A stretch of 64,000 nucleotides of DNA from Alcaligenaceae bacterium (GCA_013416395.1 JACCEP010000006.1:124001-188000), one strand, 5' to 3'. Positions 1-9,945 are shown, counted from the stretch's first letter. The notes: generated by a model not told the origin, from the letters alone. Numbers and translations: made by a program.

Positions 1-2
1 TG

Positions 3-914
3 CCGCAACAGGGCGCCAATTTGTATATGGTGTTGCTGGGTAGTGCGGCAGTTTTGCTTTTTGCAGGGTTGATCTGGTGGGAAAAGCGTTGCGCACAGCC
101 GCTTATTCCACTGGAAATGTTCAGAAACAAGAGTCTGGCTGCGCTGTTCTGTCTGTCTTTTTTTCTTGGCTTTATTTTGTTTGCGCTCTTGATTTACATT
201 CCATTGCTGCTGCAAGGCGGGTTGGGGCGGTCGCCACAAGAAGTGGGGCTGCTGATCACTCCTTTGGTGGTGTGTATTACCTTGGGCAGCTTGGTCAATG
301 CTCGCATCATCATTCGCCTGCCGAGCCCAAATTACATGCTCTATGCCGGTTTCGCGCTGTTGGTGCTCTCGTGCTCGGGTATGTTGTATGTAGACAGTGA
401 TACTTCGCGCTGGATGTTGCTGGTGTTCATGGTGCTTGGCGGGTTGGGCCTTGGGTTCACCATGCCAAACGTAACGGTATTTGCGCAAGAAACGGCGGGT
501 AGGTCGCTTTTGGGCATATCTACGGCCATGCTGCAGTCGGTGCGCATGATAGGCGGCATGTTGGGTACGGCCATTGTGGGCACGCTGGTCGGGCACTATT
601 ATGTCAGCGGTGTACGGGGTCTTGTGCCAGAAGGGCAAGGTGAAAGCTGGCTGGCACTGCTCGAAGATCCCCAGGTACTCGTGAACCACACGGTTCAAAG
701 TGAGTTTGTTCGGCATCTTCAGCGTCTTGAGCTTCATGGCGAGTACTACATTGACCTGGCGCGCGAGTCACTGGTTACCGCCGTGCACTGGGGCTTGGCT
801 TCCGCTTTGCTCATGGCCATATTGGGCTTTTTCTGGGTATATCGCGTGCCACCCATTCATTTCACCCGTACTGTTGGTGTGACGCCAACGCAGGCATCCG
901 GAGACGAGGCATGA
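3..914 (+). CDS. MFS drug exporter, DHA2 (14-TMS) type, C-terminal part
   Basis: The frame is open to the left edge of the window, so the 5' end is missing; the TTG at 21 is an internal codon, not a convincing start. What remains is about 300 residues with roughly seven hydrophobic segments. A loop with the pattern PLIPLEMFRNKSL is typical of the middle of DHA2/EmrB-type exporters, and the conserved segment GLGFTMPNVTVFAQE follows further on. The family moves toxic compounds out of the cell by proton antiport across the inner membrane. The stop codon overlaps the start of the MarR gene by four bases (ATGA), so the two are translationally coupled and the regulator probably controls this pump. 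The substrate cannot be told from the sequence. Confidence 0.85.
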   Translation, partial: PQQGANLYMVLLGSAAVLLFAGLIWWEKRCAQPLIPLEMFRNKSLAALFCLSFFLGFILFALLIYIPLLLQGGLGRSPQEVGLLITPLVVCITLGSLVNARIIIRLPSPNYMLYAGFALLVLSCSGMLYVDSDTSRWMLLVFMVLGGLGLGFTMPNVTVFAQETAGRSLLGISTAMLQSVRMIGGMLGTAIVGTLVGHYYVSGVRGLVPEGQGESWLALLEDPQVLVNHTVQSEFVRHLQRLELHGEYYIDLARESLVTAVHWGLASALLMAILGFFWVYRVPPIHFTRTVGVTPTQASGDEA

Positions 915-1399
915 GTGACACAATGGCTCTGCGCGCCATACAACAATTGGGTCAAACCTATCGTGCGCTGATGGCGGGGTTTGAAACCAGTATTGGCTAC
1001 AGTGTGCCGCGCTGGCGTATTTTGCTAAGTCTGTACCATCAGGGCGAGATGTCTCAAAAACTGCTCGCTCAGCAGTTGCGGTTGGATCCGGGGGCACTAA
1101 CGCGACATATTAAGGCTATTGAGTGTGATGGTCTGGTTGCTCGCAACAATGACAGTACCGATAATCGCCTGACCAACGTTGTGCTGACAGACGAGGGGCG
1201 CAAAAGCGTGCAACATACGCTTCCTCGCCGCGCGGCCTTCTTCGAGAGTGCATTTGGTGATTTGTCCGAGGCACAGGCAGAAGAGCTTATTATCGTGTTG
1301 CGTAAGCTTGAAGTACGCATGCAGAGCGAAAGCAGTGAGCCGGTCGTTGATCAAGGGCAGATTGAGGTCGCCCAGTCTGGCGCTTCGCAACAGGGTTAA
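911..1399 (+). CDS. MarR family transcriptional regulator
   Basis: This 162-residue protein has the MarR winged-helix layout. A recognition-helix region (QKLLAQQLRLDPGALTRHIK, about residues 50-70) is followed by the wing with the family pattern DGLVARNNDSTDNRLTNVVL (about 74-93) and LTDEGRK. MarR proteins are dimeric repressors released by small phenolic or drug-like ligands. The start overlaps the stop of the upstream exporter by four bases, the usual arrangement of a pump and its local regulator. The last 25 or so residues are Ser/Gln/Glu-rich and probably disordered. Target and ligand are inference only. Confidence 0.88.
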   Translation: MSDTMALRAIQQLGQTYRALMAGFETSIGYSVPRWRILLSLYHQGEMSQKLLAQQLRLDPGALTRHIKAIECDGLVARNNDSTDNRLTNVVLTDEGRKSVQHTLPRRAAFFESAFGDLSEAQAEELIIVLRKLEVRMQSESSEPVVDQGQIEVAQSGASQQG

Positions 1400-1645
1400 C
1401 GCCCAGCCTGAGTGGGTATTGGTGTGTGCAAACGCCACCTTCAACCTGGGTTCTTAATGCTGAGCATAAATGGGCTGTTGGCCATTGCAGACAAGCAAAT
1501 AACTATTCGTTTAAACTCAGGCTGATATGCGGCCGGGCGACGAAGTACAATCACTCGTTTGCGTGGCATGCAAAGGTGGCTATTTTCCCCGGTCACATTG
1601 CTACACCCGTTATTTTTAGCCTAACCATTACATTCAGGCAGGTAG

Positions 1646-2941
<1,296 letters not shown>

Positions 2942-2947
2942 GCCTCG

Positions 2948-2966
2948 GCCCGGCGTTATGCCGGGC
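2948..2966 (+). other. Short hairpin between eno and ftsB
   Basis: A 7-bp perfect GC-rich stem (GCCCGGC / GCCGGGC) with loop GTTAT sits in the 42-base gap between the eno stop and the ftsB start. There is no T-run after it, so it is not a standard terminator. It could protect the eno 3' end or lower read-through into ftsB; that role is inference. Confidence 0.4.
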
Positions 2967-2983
2967 TGTCGTCGCCATCCTGA

Positions 2984-3310
2984 ATGCGACTAATCTTTAT
3001 TGTCCTGGTCATGCTGACTGCTATTATCCAGTACCCGCTTTGGCTTGGTAAGGGTGGGTGGCTGCGCGTGCGCGAGCTCGAGCACATGCTGGCTAGCCAG
3101 CAAGAAACCAACGAGGCGCTGCTGGCACGCAATGCGGCCATGCAGGCCGAGGTGCAAGACCTTAAAACAGGCACTGACGCAGTTGAAGAGCGTGCCCGTG
3201 CCGAGCTCGGTATGGTCAAAGACGGTGAGATCTACGTGCAAATACTCTCGCCTAACGATGGTAAACGTCGCATTACCACGCCCACCATTACTAAAAAGCC
3301 TGGTAATTAA
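2984..3310 (+). CDS. ftsB: Cell division protein FtsB (septum formation initiator)
   Basis: A 108-residue bitopic membrane protein. Residues 2-19 form one membrane segment (LIFIVLVMLTAIIQYPLW), preceded by almost no cytoplasmic tail. A periplasmic coiled coil follows (about 27-65, heptads of VRELEHMLASQQETNEALL type), then the family motif EERARAELGMVKDGEIYVQ. FtsB binds FtsL and FtsQ and helps activate septal peptidoglycan synthesis. Its place directly after eno is the classic synteny for this gene. A strong hairpin terminator follows the stop at once, so eno-ftsB probably ends here. Confidence 0.95.
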   Translation: MRLIFIVLVMLTAIIQYPLWLGKGGWLRVRELEHMLASQQETNEALLARNAAMQAEVQDLKTGTDAVEERARAELGMVKDGEIYVQILSPNDGKRRITTPTITKKPGN

Positions 3311-3335
3311 TAAACGCGCCGGTCAGGCGCGTTTA
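3311..3335 (+). terminator. Rho-independent terminator after ftsB
   Basis: Perfect 10-bp stem TAAACGCGCC / GGCGCGTTTA around a 5-base loop, starting directly at the ftsB stop codon and followed by TTTGAATATTT. It reads well on the plus strand and ends the eno-ftsB unit. Confidence 0.85.
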
Positions 3336-3367
3336 TTTGAATATTTCTCACTACAACAAACCGTGAA

Positions 3368-3400
3368 TTGCTTCCACGTTGCTTCCACGTTGCTTCCTCG
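3368..3400 (+). repeat. 11-nt tandem repeat, three copies
   Basis: The unit TTGCTTCCACG occurs three times head to tail (3368-3378, 3379-3389, 3390-3400); the third copy has one change (CTCG for CACG). It lies in the spacer downstream of the ftsB terminator and is one of several simple repeats in spacers of this window. After it comes a GGC/CAGGC-rich stretch to about 3470 without a gene. Confidence 0.8.
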
Positions 3401-3528
3401 TTGCGTTGGCGGGGGGCAAGTAGCAGGCGGCAGGCGTCAAGCAATGGGCGGCAGGCCACAGCCACCATGCACCAGCCAACGTGCAATCTTTAATGTGCAT
3501 CGAGCAACAGGCATAGCCGACCGTCCCA

Positions 3529-4368
3529 TTATTGTGCCGTGTAGCGTTTTAAAGAAGGCTCATGCCGCCGTGTGTCTGGTTTTAGCCGATTTTCGGTGCC
3601 TGACGGCCTGATAAAGCTGCCGTTGGCGGGTAACGGCCACAAGCCTGGGTGTGAATGCATCATCATGGCCATGTCGCGCCTGATGGGCAGGTATCCATGA
3701 CTAAATAGCTGTCGGCTGTAGGGGTTGGAGGACTCTGCCACGGTGCGCAGCAAGGGTTTTACACCCGGCGACCGAGGTGCATAGGCGTAGCGCAAGCGCA
3801 AGGAAAGGGTGTTGGCTTCGAAAATGTTCATGCCAGACTCAGGCCCACGGCCATCAGCACCCCAAATACGACGATAGTGAGCGTTTTGCTCAGCCAGATA
3901 ATAATTGTTGATTTTTGATGGGGGCGTGGCCGAGTGCCGGGCAGCCATAGGTACGGGTGACTTTGTGTGGGAAAAATCGCGATACGCTGCTGCGCTGGGC
4001 GATAGAATTTCTATTTGCCATGGCGGTGTGCGGGCAGCATTACTTAGGGTTTGAGCAAATTGCCGTACCCTGCGCTGCGAGGCTTTGCCATCGGGGGCTA
4101 CGAATAAAGCACGCGCGGCATGCTCGAACGCGATGCGCATGGCTTGGGGGCTGGCGTGGCTGACGACGCCAGCGCGGCCTGCTTCTTGTAGGGCGAGGCC
4201 CAATACCTGTCGCTCGGCCATCCAGCGGGCGACGTCGAACGTGCCAAGGGCCAAAAAGATAAGTGGTATTGCCATCACCAGAAACTCAACGCTGCCGGCA
4301 CCTTGCTGACTGCCTTTATATGCCGACGAGTGCTGGCATCTATGTTTGGTTAACTTAAAACGGTGCAC
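3529..4368 (-). CDS. TadE-like pilus assembly/secreted protein
   Basis: The core QQGAGSVEFLVMAIPLIFLA matches the TadE/TadG N-terminal region: a basic stretch, a prepilin-peptidase-like site before S-V-E-F, and one membrane helix, followed by an amphipathic helix with AARALFVAP. TadE-type minor pilins belong to Flp/Tad machines. The frame stays open further upstream to an ATG at 4611, but those extra 81 residues look like non-coding translation, so the GTG at 4368 (VHRFKLTKH), 25 or so residues before the motif, is chosen. The C-terminal half is not recognised. No other tad or pilin genes lie near it, so it is an orphan copy. Start uncertain. Confidence 0.65.
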   Translation of the reverse strand: MHRFKLTKHRCQHSSAYKGSQQGAGSVEFLVMAIPLIFLALGTFDVARWMAERQVLGLALQEAGRAGVVSHASPQAMRIAFEHAARALFVAPDGKASQRRVRQFAQTLSNAARTPPWQIEILSPSAAAYRDFSHTKSPVPMAARHSATPPSKINNYYLAEQNAHYRRIWGADGRGPESGMNIFEANTLSLRLRYAYAPRSPGVKPLLRTVAESSNPYSRQLFSHGYLPIRRDMAMMMHSHPGLWPLPANGSFIRPSGTENRLKPDTRRHEPSLKRYTAQ

Positions 4369-4678
4369 AGGCCCGGTTTGAACGCGTTGAGCATAAGCCC
4401 GTGGCTTGTTTGTATACGCATACGGGGGTTGGGACGCACGCGGGGTTTGATCGGCTTGAGCGCAGCTTCGCTGCTTTAAAAAGTGCGAATACCCAAGCTG
4501 CCGTGCATGGGCCCACAGTCTGTTTGATTGCCTGCGACTAGTGGTGCCTGCCTGTGCAAGAGGTTTGCCGACCACACAATAAATGGGGTAGAAGATGAGT
4601 AACAAGTGCATGCGCCACAGTGTGGCCCATGCCTGGTTTACTGTCGATTGCGAAAAATACGGCTATTGTGCGTGCCCT

Positions 4679-5596
4679 TTAATGCACGGAGTCATCGCCA
4701 CCGTGCATGGCACCAGGGGGCTCGATGAAGAGGCCGGCGCAATCAATGGCATCAAATTCGTACGGCTTTCCGCAAAAATTACAGACTATGTGGACATTAC
4801 CGCGCTCGCTCAAAATGCTATCGATTTCGTCGCGGCCCAGAGCATGGAGCATGTCTGCAACGCGTTCGCGGCTACAGGGGCAATGCCAGCGCACGTCTTG
4901 AGGTTCGTAGGCCAACAAGGTTTCTTGCCAGAAAAGGCGATGAATAAGGGTGTCGGTGTCGAGCTCAAGCAACTCGTTTGGCTTGAGTGTGGTTGCCAAC
5001 TGCGTCAGGCGTGACCAAGTTTCGGCGGAAACGTCGAGGCTTTCGGCGGCAGACTGACCGGGCAGTCGTTGCAATAGCAAGCCGCCGGTGTGTTTGTTGT
5101 TCGAAGCAAGCCACAGACGGGTCTCGAGTTGCTCAGAGTCGCGCATGTATGACTCTAGTACTTGTGCGACCGTGTCGCCTTCGAGTGGCACAACGCCCTG
5201 GTATGGAGCCATGCCTGATTCCTTGCTGTTGGGGTCAAGCACGACGATGAAGCGGCCTTCGCCGCGCGTATTGAGCAGCGACTGTAAGGTACCATCTTCG
5301 GGCACCTTATGGTCTTCACGCAGTGTGGCGGTGGCACGAATAGACAAGTCTGATGTGCATTCGACGACAATCAGCGCGATGGGCCCGTCTCCTTGCAGCT
5401 GCAGTACTAACGAACCTTCGAATTTAATGTTGGAAGCCAGTAGCACGGCTGCCGACACGAGTTCGCCCAGTAGCTTCTGTACGCACGCGGGAAAATGCTG
5501 GTGAGCCAAGCCTGTTTGCCAGGCGTTGGTGAGCTTTACCGCTTGCACACGCGTACTGTGGTCTGAAGTCAGGTATTTTTTGAATTGATCGGTCAT
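4679..5596 (-). CDS. hslO: Hsp33 redox-regulated chaperone
   Basis: Complete 305-residue Hsp33. The N-terminal chaperone domain begins MTDQFKKYLTSDHSTRVQAV. The C-terminal redox switch has all four zinc cysteines as HCPCSRERV and VCNFCGKPYEFD. In Hsp33 oxidation of these cysteines releases zinc and unfolds the linker, turning on holdase activity against bleach and peroxide stress in the cytoplasm. A TTG at 5602 would add two residues, but the ATG at 5596 gives the usual family start. Convergent with nothing; the next gene upstream (acyl-CoA synthetase) ends about 97 bases away. Confidence 0.96.
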   Translation of the reverse strand: MTDQFKKYLTSDHSTRVQAVKLTNAWQTGLAHQHFPACVQKLLGELVSAAVLLASNIKFEGSLVLQLQGDGPIALIVVECTSDLSIRATATLREDHKVPEDGTLQSLLNTRGEGRFIVVLDPNSKESGMAPYQGVVPLEGDTVAQVLESYMRDSEQLETRLWLASNNKHTGGLLLQRLPGQSAAESLDVSAETWSRLTQLATTLKPNELLELDTDTLIHRLFWQETLLAYEPQDVRWHCPCSRERVADMLHALGRDEIDSILSERGNVHIVCNFCGKPYEFDAIDCAGLFIEPPGAMHGGDDSVH

Positions 5597-5692
5597 GAGC
5601 AAATTTTAGCTCATAACGGTCATGTGGCATGCGTGGCCTCGCCAGTTGTACATACACTGGCCGCTGCGTACAGCGTGGTACAAAAAGATGTA

Positions 5693-7366
5693 TCAATGGC
5701 CAGGGATTGACGACCCGCCATGTCGTTGTGCCTCTCGCGCACGGAGCACACTGCGGCGTATTTTTCCGGTACTGGTGAGCGGGAGTTTGTCCACAAACTC
5801 GATCTCGCGGGGTGTCTGATGCGAAGCCAGCTGGCTTCGAACGTATTCTTGCAACTCGGCTTGCAGGTCGGTGCCATCGGCAGGCCGCACACCGGGTTTG
5901 AGCACAACGTAAGCCTTGATGACTGCACCGCGTATGCTGTCGGGTTTGGGTACAACAGCAGCGCTGGCCACGGCAGCGTGGTGCATAAGGCATTCTTCAA
6001 TTTCGTCCGGACCGATTCTGTATCCTGAGCTTTTGAATACGTCGTCGCGGCGCCCTGCGTACCAGTAGTAGCCTTGTTCGTCGACACTGGCCAGGTCACC
6101 TGTAAGAAACCAGTTGTCGTCAAATTTTTCTTTTGTCGCGGTTTCATCTTGCCAGTAGCCGAGAAACAGCGCTGGGTCGGGGTGCCCATGTATGTCATAC
6201 CGATTAATGGCGATTTCGCCTACCACGCCAGGTTGACAAGCTTTACCGTTTTTGTCGAGAACAGCCGCCTGATGCCCGGGATAAGGGCGGCCAATACTTC
6301 CTGCGAGGGCCGGCCAGCGCCTATGGCTATTGCCGATGACATAATTGAGCTCAGTTTGCCCGAACATTTCGTTAGGGGTTACGCCCAAGGCGTGTTCGCA
6401 CCATTTGAAGGTGTCGGGCTTGACGGGCTCGCCCGCGCAGGCAATGGCACGTAACCGTAACGGCCACGTGTCGCGTGGCGATGGTGTCTCAGACATCATT
6501 AAATGCAGCAGGGTTGGTGGCAAGAGCACGTTACTTACCTGATAACGCGCCATGATTTCCATTGCCTTGACGGGTGTATAACGCCCTTGTGCGCCGACGA
6601 TGGCTTGACCGAAATAAAGCGTAGGCAGCAAGGCGTCCATAATGCCGCTGCCCCATGTCCAGTCAGTAGGTGTCCAGAAAATATCGCTTTTTTGCGGAAA
6701 CCAGTTCTGGGATGCAACGAAGCCTGGCAGGCTACCTATGAGGGCACGGTGAGCCAGCAATACGCCTTTGGGTTCTCGTGTTGTGCCCGAGGTATACAGC
6801 AGCAGGGCTGGGCTGTCGGACGACGTCGGTATCGGTTTGAAAACGCCGGGCTGACGGGCCAGCAGCGTACGCCAGGGAATGACGGATTCGTCTTCGAAAT
6901 CGATGCCAACTATCTGGGTGAGAGCGGGGCAACGGCCCTGTGCACTGACCACGTCGGATGCCGTAATGGCATCAACAATGGCGACATGCGCGCCTGCGCT
7001 TTTAAGCCGGACAGCTAACCCGTCTACGCCAAAACGGCTGCTAAGTGGCAACGCAATGGCGCCCACACTGAATATGGCCATGTAGCTGGCAACGGTTTCG
7101 GGTCTCTGCTCAAGCACGACCGCAACGCGGTCACCGCGCTGCACGCCCATGCGCATAAGTGCGTTCGCCAGTTTTTGAGTGGTGTCAGAAAGCCGGGTGT
7201 ATGTCCATACATCGCGCGTGCCAGCTTCATCTTCATGAAAAATGGCAATGCGGCGGCCTTCAAGCGTGTTTTCCGCCCAGCGGTGTACGCACGCCTGTGC
7301 GATGTTGAACTGAGAGGGCACTAACCACTGGAATGACTGGTACAGATCCGGGTATTGATCGTTCAT
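5693..7366 (-). CDS. AMP-forming acyl-CoA synthetase (medium-chain/ACSM-like)
   Basis: A 557-residue ANL-superfamily enzyme that adenylates a carboxylic acid and transfers it to CoA. The P-loop-like A3 motif reads LLLYTSGTTREPKGV, with Arg where Gly is usual. The A5 motif is NEMFGQTELN, the A8 hinge is YYWYAGRRDDVFKSSGYRIGP, and the C-terminal lysine motif is LPLTSTGKIRRSVLR. The segment WTPTDWTWGSGIMDALLPTL is typical of the acetyl/medium-chain synthetases that resemble ACSM proteins. Substrate is not defined by sequence. It stands alone on the minus strand between hslO and an RDD-family gene and is not part of the catabolic region at 36-51 kb. Confidence 0.9.
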   Translation of the reverse strand: MNDQYPDLYQSFQWLVPSQFNIAQACVHRWAENTLEGRRIAIFHEDEAGTRDVWTYTRLSDTTQKLANALMRMGVQRGDRVAVVLEQRPETVASYMAIFSVGAIALPLSSRFGVDGLAVRLKSAGAHVAIVDAITASDVVSAQGRCPALTQIVGIDFEDESVIPWRTLLARQPGVFKPIPTSSDSPALLLYTSGTTREPKGVLLAHRALIGSLPGFVASQNWFPQKSDIFWTPTDWTWGSGIMDALLPTLYFGQAIVGAQGRYTPVKAMEIMARYQVSNVLLPPTLLHLMMSETPSPRDTWPLRLRAIACAGEPVKPDTFKWCEHALGVTPNEMFGQTELNYVIGNSHRRWPALAGSIGRPYPGHQAAVLDKNGKACQPGVVGEIAINRYDIHGHPDPALFLGYWQDETATKEKFDDNWFLTGDLASVDEQGYYWYAGRRDDVFKSSGYRIGPDEIEECLMHHAAVASAAVVPKPDSIRGAVIKAYVVLKPGVRPADGTDLQAELQEYVRSQLASHQTPREIEFVDKLPLTSTGKIRRSVLRAREAQRHGGSSIPGH

Positions 7367-7483
7367 TATCGTTTGGGTTCTGCTGAGCTCGGGACGGCGT
7401 AGGCGCCAACCCGAAGCATGAACGACAAGCGTGATCTGTGCAATGGCTCCGATTATGAAAGCCGGAGATAATAGGGTTTTTAC

Positions 7484-8002
7484 CTAGGTGCGTGCAGGTT
7501 TTGGCGTGTCAACCAGGCGCGTGCCAACCAAACGATCATGAAGAAACAGGCCTTCGCGATCGAACCAGGTATAAATAAACCCGGCAAATGGTGCAAAGAC
7601 GATAAATAAATCAGTAGAACTGTAGCCTGTCGCTCGAGAGGCGGTCATGACGGCAAATGCCATCATCAAGGGTAGTGCCCAGGCAAGAACATAGCGCGCA
7701 ATAAGGCGTGGCAGTGAAATGGCTGCGCCGACGGCGTCTTGCAACCGGATATTCCAGGTTTTCATGGGCAGGGTCTGGCCGCGCAGACGCCAACAGAGAA
7801 TGAAATACACCCCCATGGCGACAAACAGTATGACCTGCCGCATATGGCGCAGCATCAGCGCATTGCGGCTTTGCGTTAACGTGTCAAACAGATAGCCGGC
7901 CAGGAATATGACACCGAAGAGTAGAACCCCTTCGTACATCATGCAGGCGAATCGACGCCAGCGACTGGCAAGAGGTAGAGTGGGTGAGATAGTGGGGTGC
8001 AT
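7484..8002 (-). CDS. RDD family membrane protein
   Basis: A 172-residue inner-membrane protein with the RDD pattern: LASRWRRFACMMYEGVLLFG at the N-terminus (the R and acidic partner of the first helix), then three or four hydrophobic helices including YFILCWRLRGQTLPMKTWNI. It closes with DREGLFLHDRLVGTRLV, the conserved end of the domain, in which the Asp of HDRLVGT is typical. RDD proteins are small integral membrane proteins of unclear role; some have been linked to ion or proton exchange. It is monocistronic. A DNA stretch of about 150 bases separates it from the terminator of the small gene that follows. Confidence 0.88.
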   Translation of the reverse strand: MHPTISPTLPLASRWRRFACMMYEGVLLFGVIFLAGYLFDTLTQSRNALMLRHMRQVILFVAMGVYFILCWRLRGQTLPMKTWNIRLQDAVGAAISLPRLIARYVLAWALPLMMAFAVMTASRATGYSSTDLFIVFAPFAGFIYTWFDREGLFLHDRLVGTRLVDTPKPART

Positions 8003-8055
8003 TGAAGAAGTAGTCGGGCTAAGTGACCGCTATTATCGTGCAAATTTGCCAGACA

Positions 8056-8085
8056 TGAAAAAGCCGCCTGAAAATGTGGCGGCTT
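8056..8085 (-). terminator. Rho-independent terminator (minus strand)
   Basis: Stem AAGCCGCC / GGCGGCTT with a 9-base loop. On the minus strand the second arm runs into GGCTTTTTCATG, giving a run of five T. It lies about 65 bases downstream of the 60-residue ORF at 8151-8333 and supports that ORF being a transcribed unit. Confidence 0.75.
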
Positions 8086-8150
8086 GGCGGTATGGGCTGA
8101 CGCTGATTAGGCAGCCACATAACCCTTTTTACCTAAGGGCCAGGCTAACG

Positions 8151-8333
8151 TCAGGCGTGCTTGACGGTGCTGTGAACAGTCGTCGTGGTGCGTGGTGCGG
8201 CCTGGAAAAGCTTGGCGAACAGGTTTTTAAGGGCTACAACAGGCTTGAACCGGAACTGCTCTTCGATGGCTTGGGCCAGCAACTGGCGCTCGAGTTCGTC
8301 GGTTAAGCGGGTTTCTTTGCCTACGTAGATCAT
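8151..8333 (-). CDS. Small hypothetical protein, 60 residues
   Basis: A short ORF starting MIYVGKETRLTDELERQLLA. The first two thirds look like a charged amphipathic helix; the tail is Thr-rich (PRTTTTVHSTVKHA). No family is recognised. In support: a ribosome site AAAGGTAA lies 5-6 bases before the ATG, an isolated terminator with a T-run follows, and a conspicuous pair of GGGTTAACCC palindromes lies 40 bases upstream where a promoter or operator would be. Nothing else claims this interval. It is probably a real, separately controlled small gene rather than part of the rlmL operon. Confidence 0.5.
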   Translation of the reverse strand: MIYVGKETRLTDELERQLLAQAIEEQFRFKPVVALKNLFAKLFQAAPRTTTTVHSTVKHA

Positions 8334-8372
8334 TGACTTACCTTTTGTGAAAATTACTGAACGTTTCGCTCA

Positions 8373-8399
8373 GGGTTAACCCTATTTTAGGGTTAACCC
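8373..8399. repeat. Tandem pair of GGGTTAACCC palindromes
   Basis: The 10-base perfect palindrome GGGTTAACCC occurs at 8373-8382 and again at 8390-8399, separated by TATTTTA. Each can pair with itself and the two can pair with each other. The spacing of 17 bases centre to centre is near two helical turns, as expected for a double operator. It sits between the end of the rlmL-like gene and the start of the small ORF (8333, minus strand), so it may control that ORF. Regulator unknown. Confidence 0.55.
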
Positions 8400-8476
8400 G
8401 CAGTAATGGCAAGTTGTATGTTGCGCTGCAGCGACGTATACGTGTTGTTTACACTTATTGACGCCCGGCATAGGCC

Positions 8477-9934
8477 TTATTTGTTGTTTCTGTAACCCGC
8501 TTCGACCATTTCAAAGCTGAAAAGCCGGCAATCCAACGCGCCATTGTGTAGCGGATAGCGTCTCAGGGGCTTGAGACGCATTTGGCTGGGCAGGTCGAGA
8601 TCGCTTGAAATGACGTTAATAGACCATCCGCTGTAGTTACGCTTCAGGTTTTGTGACCAATCGGGCCAGAGTGAAACGTCTTCGGGCATGCGTTCGCCGT
8701 AGGGCGGATTGGTAACCAGCCAGCCTGTGTCGGCGGGAGGTGGCACCGTGCGGGCGTCGCCCAGCTCAAACCGGATGGAGTCTGGCGTAAGCCAGGCGCG
8801 TTCCAGGTTGGCTCGCGCCGCTTCGAGCGCTTGCGGGTTCAGGTCGTAACCGACCAGCGGGCTGTCGAGTTGTGTGGCAATGCGCGACCGCGCCTCTTCT
8901 TTGATATCACGCCAGTGGCGTGCGTCGTGGTTGCGCAAACGCTCAAAACCAAAGGGTCTCCAGATACCCGCAGGCACACCCAGGGCGATCCAGGCTGCCT
9001 CGATGAGTATGGTGCCGCTGCCGCAGAACGGGTCGAGCAATGCCGCAGAGGGATCCCAGCCGGAAAGCGCCAGCAAGCCCGCAGCGAGGTTTTCGCGCAA
9101 TGGCGCTTCACCCTTGTCGAGACGCCAGCCGCGCTTGAAAAGTGATTCGCCTGAGGTATCCAGATATAGCGTGGCGCTGGTTTCATCGAGAAAAAGATGT
9201 ACGCGCGCATCGGGGCGCACGGTGTCGATACTGGGCCGCGCCCCTTCATGGTCACGCAGCCGGTCGCAAATGCCGTCTTTGGCGCGCAGGTTGCAGTATT
9301 GCAGGCTTTGCATGGGGCTGCGTATGGCCGAGGTGTCGACGCGCAAGGTTTGCTCTGCACCGAACCAGCGTTCCCAGGGGGTGTTTTGCGCGAGCTCGAG
9401 AATATCGTCTTCTTGCCTTACAGGGGCCTTGGCAACCTGGACCAGTATGCGGGTGGCCAGACGAGAATACAGGTTGGCCCGCAAGACGCCGGCCCAGTCT
9501 GCATGGAAACGGCAGCCGGCGCGGTCGGCCTGTGCATCGTCAAAGCCAAGTGCCTGCAGCTCACTGGCCAGCGCAGCCTCGAGCCCGTGCGGGCAGGGAG
9601 CAAAGACCGGGAAAATTTCGGATTGGGTGCGCTGGGCGTGCTCTTGGCGCTCGCTTCGGTCAGTGCGGGCTGGCGGTTGTGCACGCTCTGTGCGGCCACG
9701 CATGGCGCTGGTGTGTTGGGAAGGGGCGGCGCCATGGTGTTGTCGGCCAGAGAGGGGCTCAGAAGCGCTCTGCTGCCTTGCTGGCGTCGAGGGCTGCTTG
9801 GCGCGCTCACGTTCGAGTTGTGCCACCTGGCGGGCGCGGCTGCCACTACGCTTGCGCTTTTGCTCACTGTCGATTTCGACAGCGTCAGGTTTTTTTTTGA
9901 GAGTTAGCGTTTTATTGGATTTGGTATCGGTCAT
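8477..9934 (-). CDS. rlmL: 23S rRNA methyltransferase, RlmL/YcbY N-domain type (THUMP + Rossmann MTase)
   Basis: After about 100 residues of Lys/Arg/Gln-rich, low-complexity sequence, a THUMP-type region begins at FPVFAPCPHGLEAALASELQ. The methyltransferase domain follows with the SAM motif LLDPFCGSGTILIEAAW and the catalytic N6-adenine/N2-guanine motif VTNPPYGERM. It corresponds to the N-terminal (RlmL, m2G2445) half of E. coli YcbY; the RlmK half is absent, as in most betaproteobacteria. The ATG at 9934 (MTDTKSNKTL) is preferred to the upstream ATG at 10015, which would overlap hemJ. hemJ lies 11 bases upstream, so the two are likely one transcript. The basic N-terminal extension is longer than usual. 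Confidence 0.88.
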   Translation of the reverse strand: MTDTKSNKTLTLKKKPDAVEIDSEQKRKRSGSRARQVAQLERERAKQPSTPARQQSASEPLSGRQHHGAAPSQHTSAMRGRTERAQPPARTDRSERQEHAQRTQSEIFPVFAPCPHGLEAALASELQALGFDDAQADRAGCRFHADWAGVLRANLYSRLATRILVQVAKAPVRQEDDILELAQNTPWERWFGAEQTLRVDTSAIRSPMQSLQYCNLRAKDGICDRLRDHEGARPSIDTVRPDARVHLFLDETSATLYLDTSGESLFKRGWRLDKGEAPLRENLAAGLLALSGWDPSAALLDPFCGSGTILIEAAWIALGVPAGIWRPFGFERLRNHDARHWRDIKEEARSRIATQLDSPLVGYDLNPQALEAARANLERAWLTPDSIRFELGDARTVPPPADTGWLVTNPPYGERMPEDVSLWPDWSQNLKRNYSGWSINVISSDLDLPSQMRLKPLRRYPLHNGALDCRLFSFEMVEAGYRNNK

Positions 9935-9945
9935 GGGTAAAAGAC

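Noticed and set aside
21-914. Taking the TTG at 21 as the start of the MFS gene
   Set aside because: The frame is open to the window edge and the protein lacks the N-terminal half of the family.
3045-3611. 188-residue plus-strand ORF overlapping ftsB
   Set aside because: Alternate frame of ftsB running through its terminator and the 11-nt repeats.
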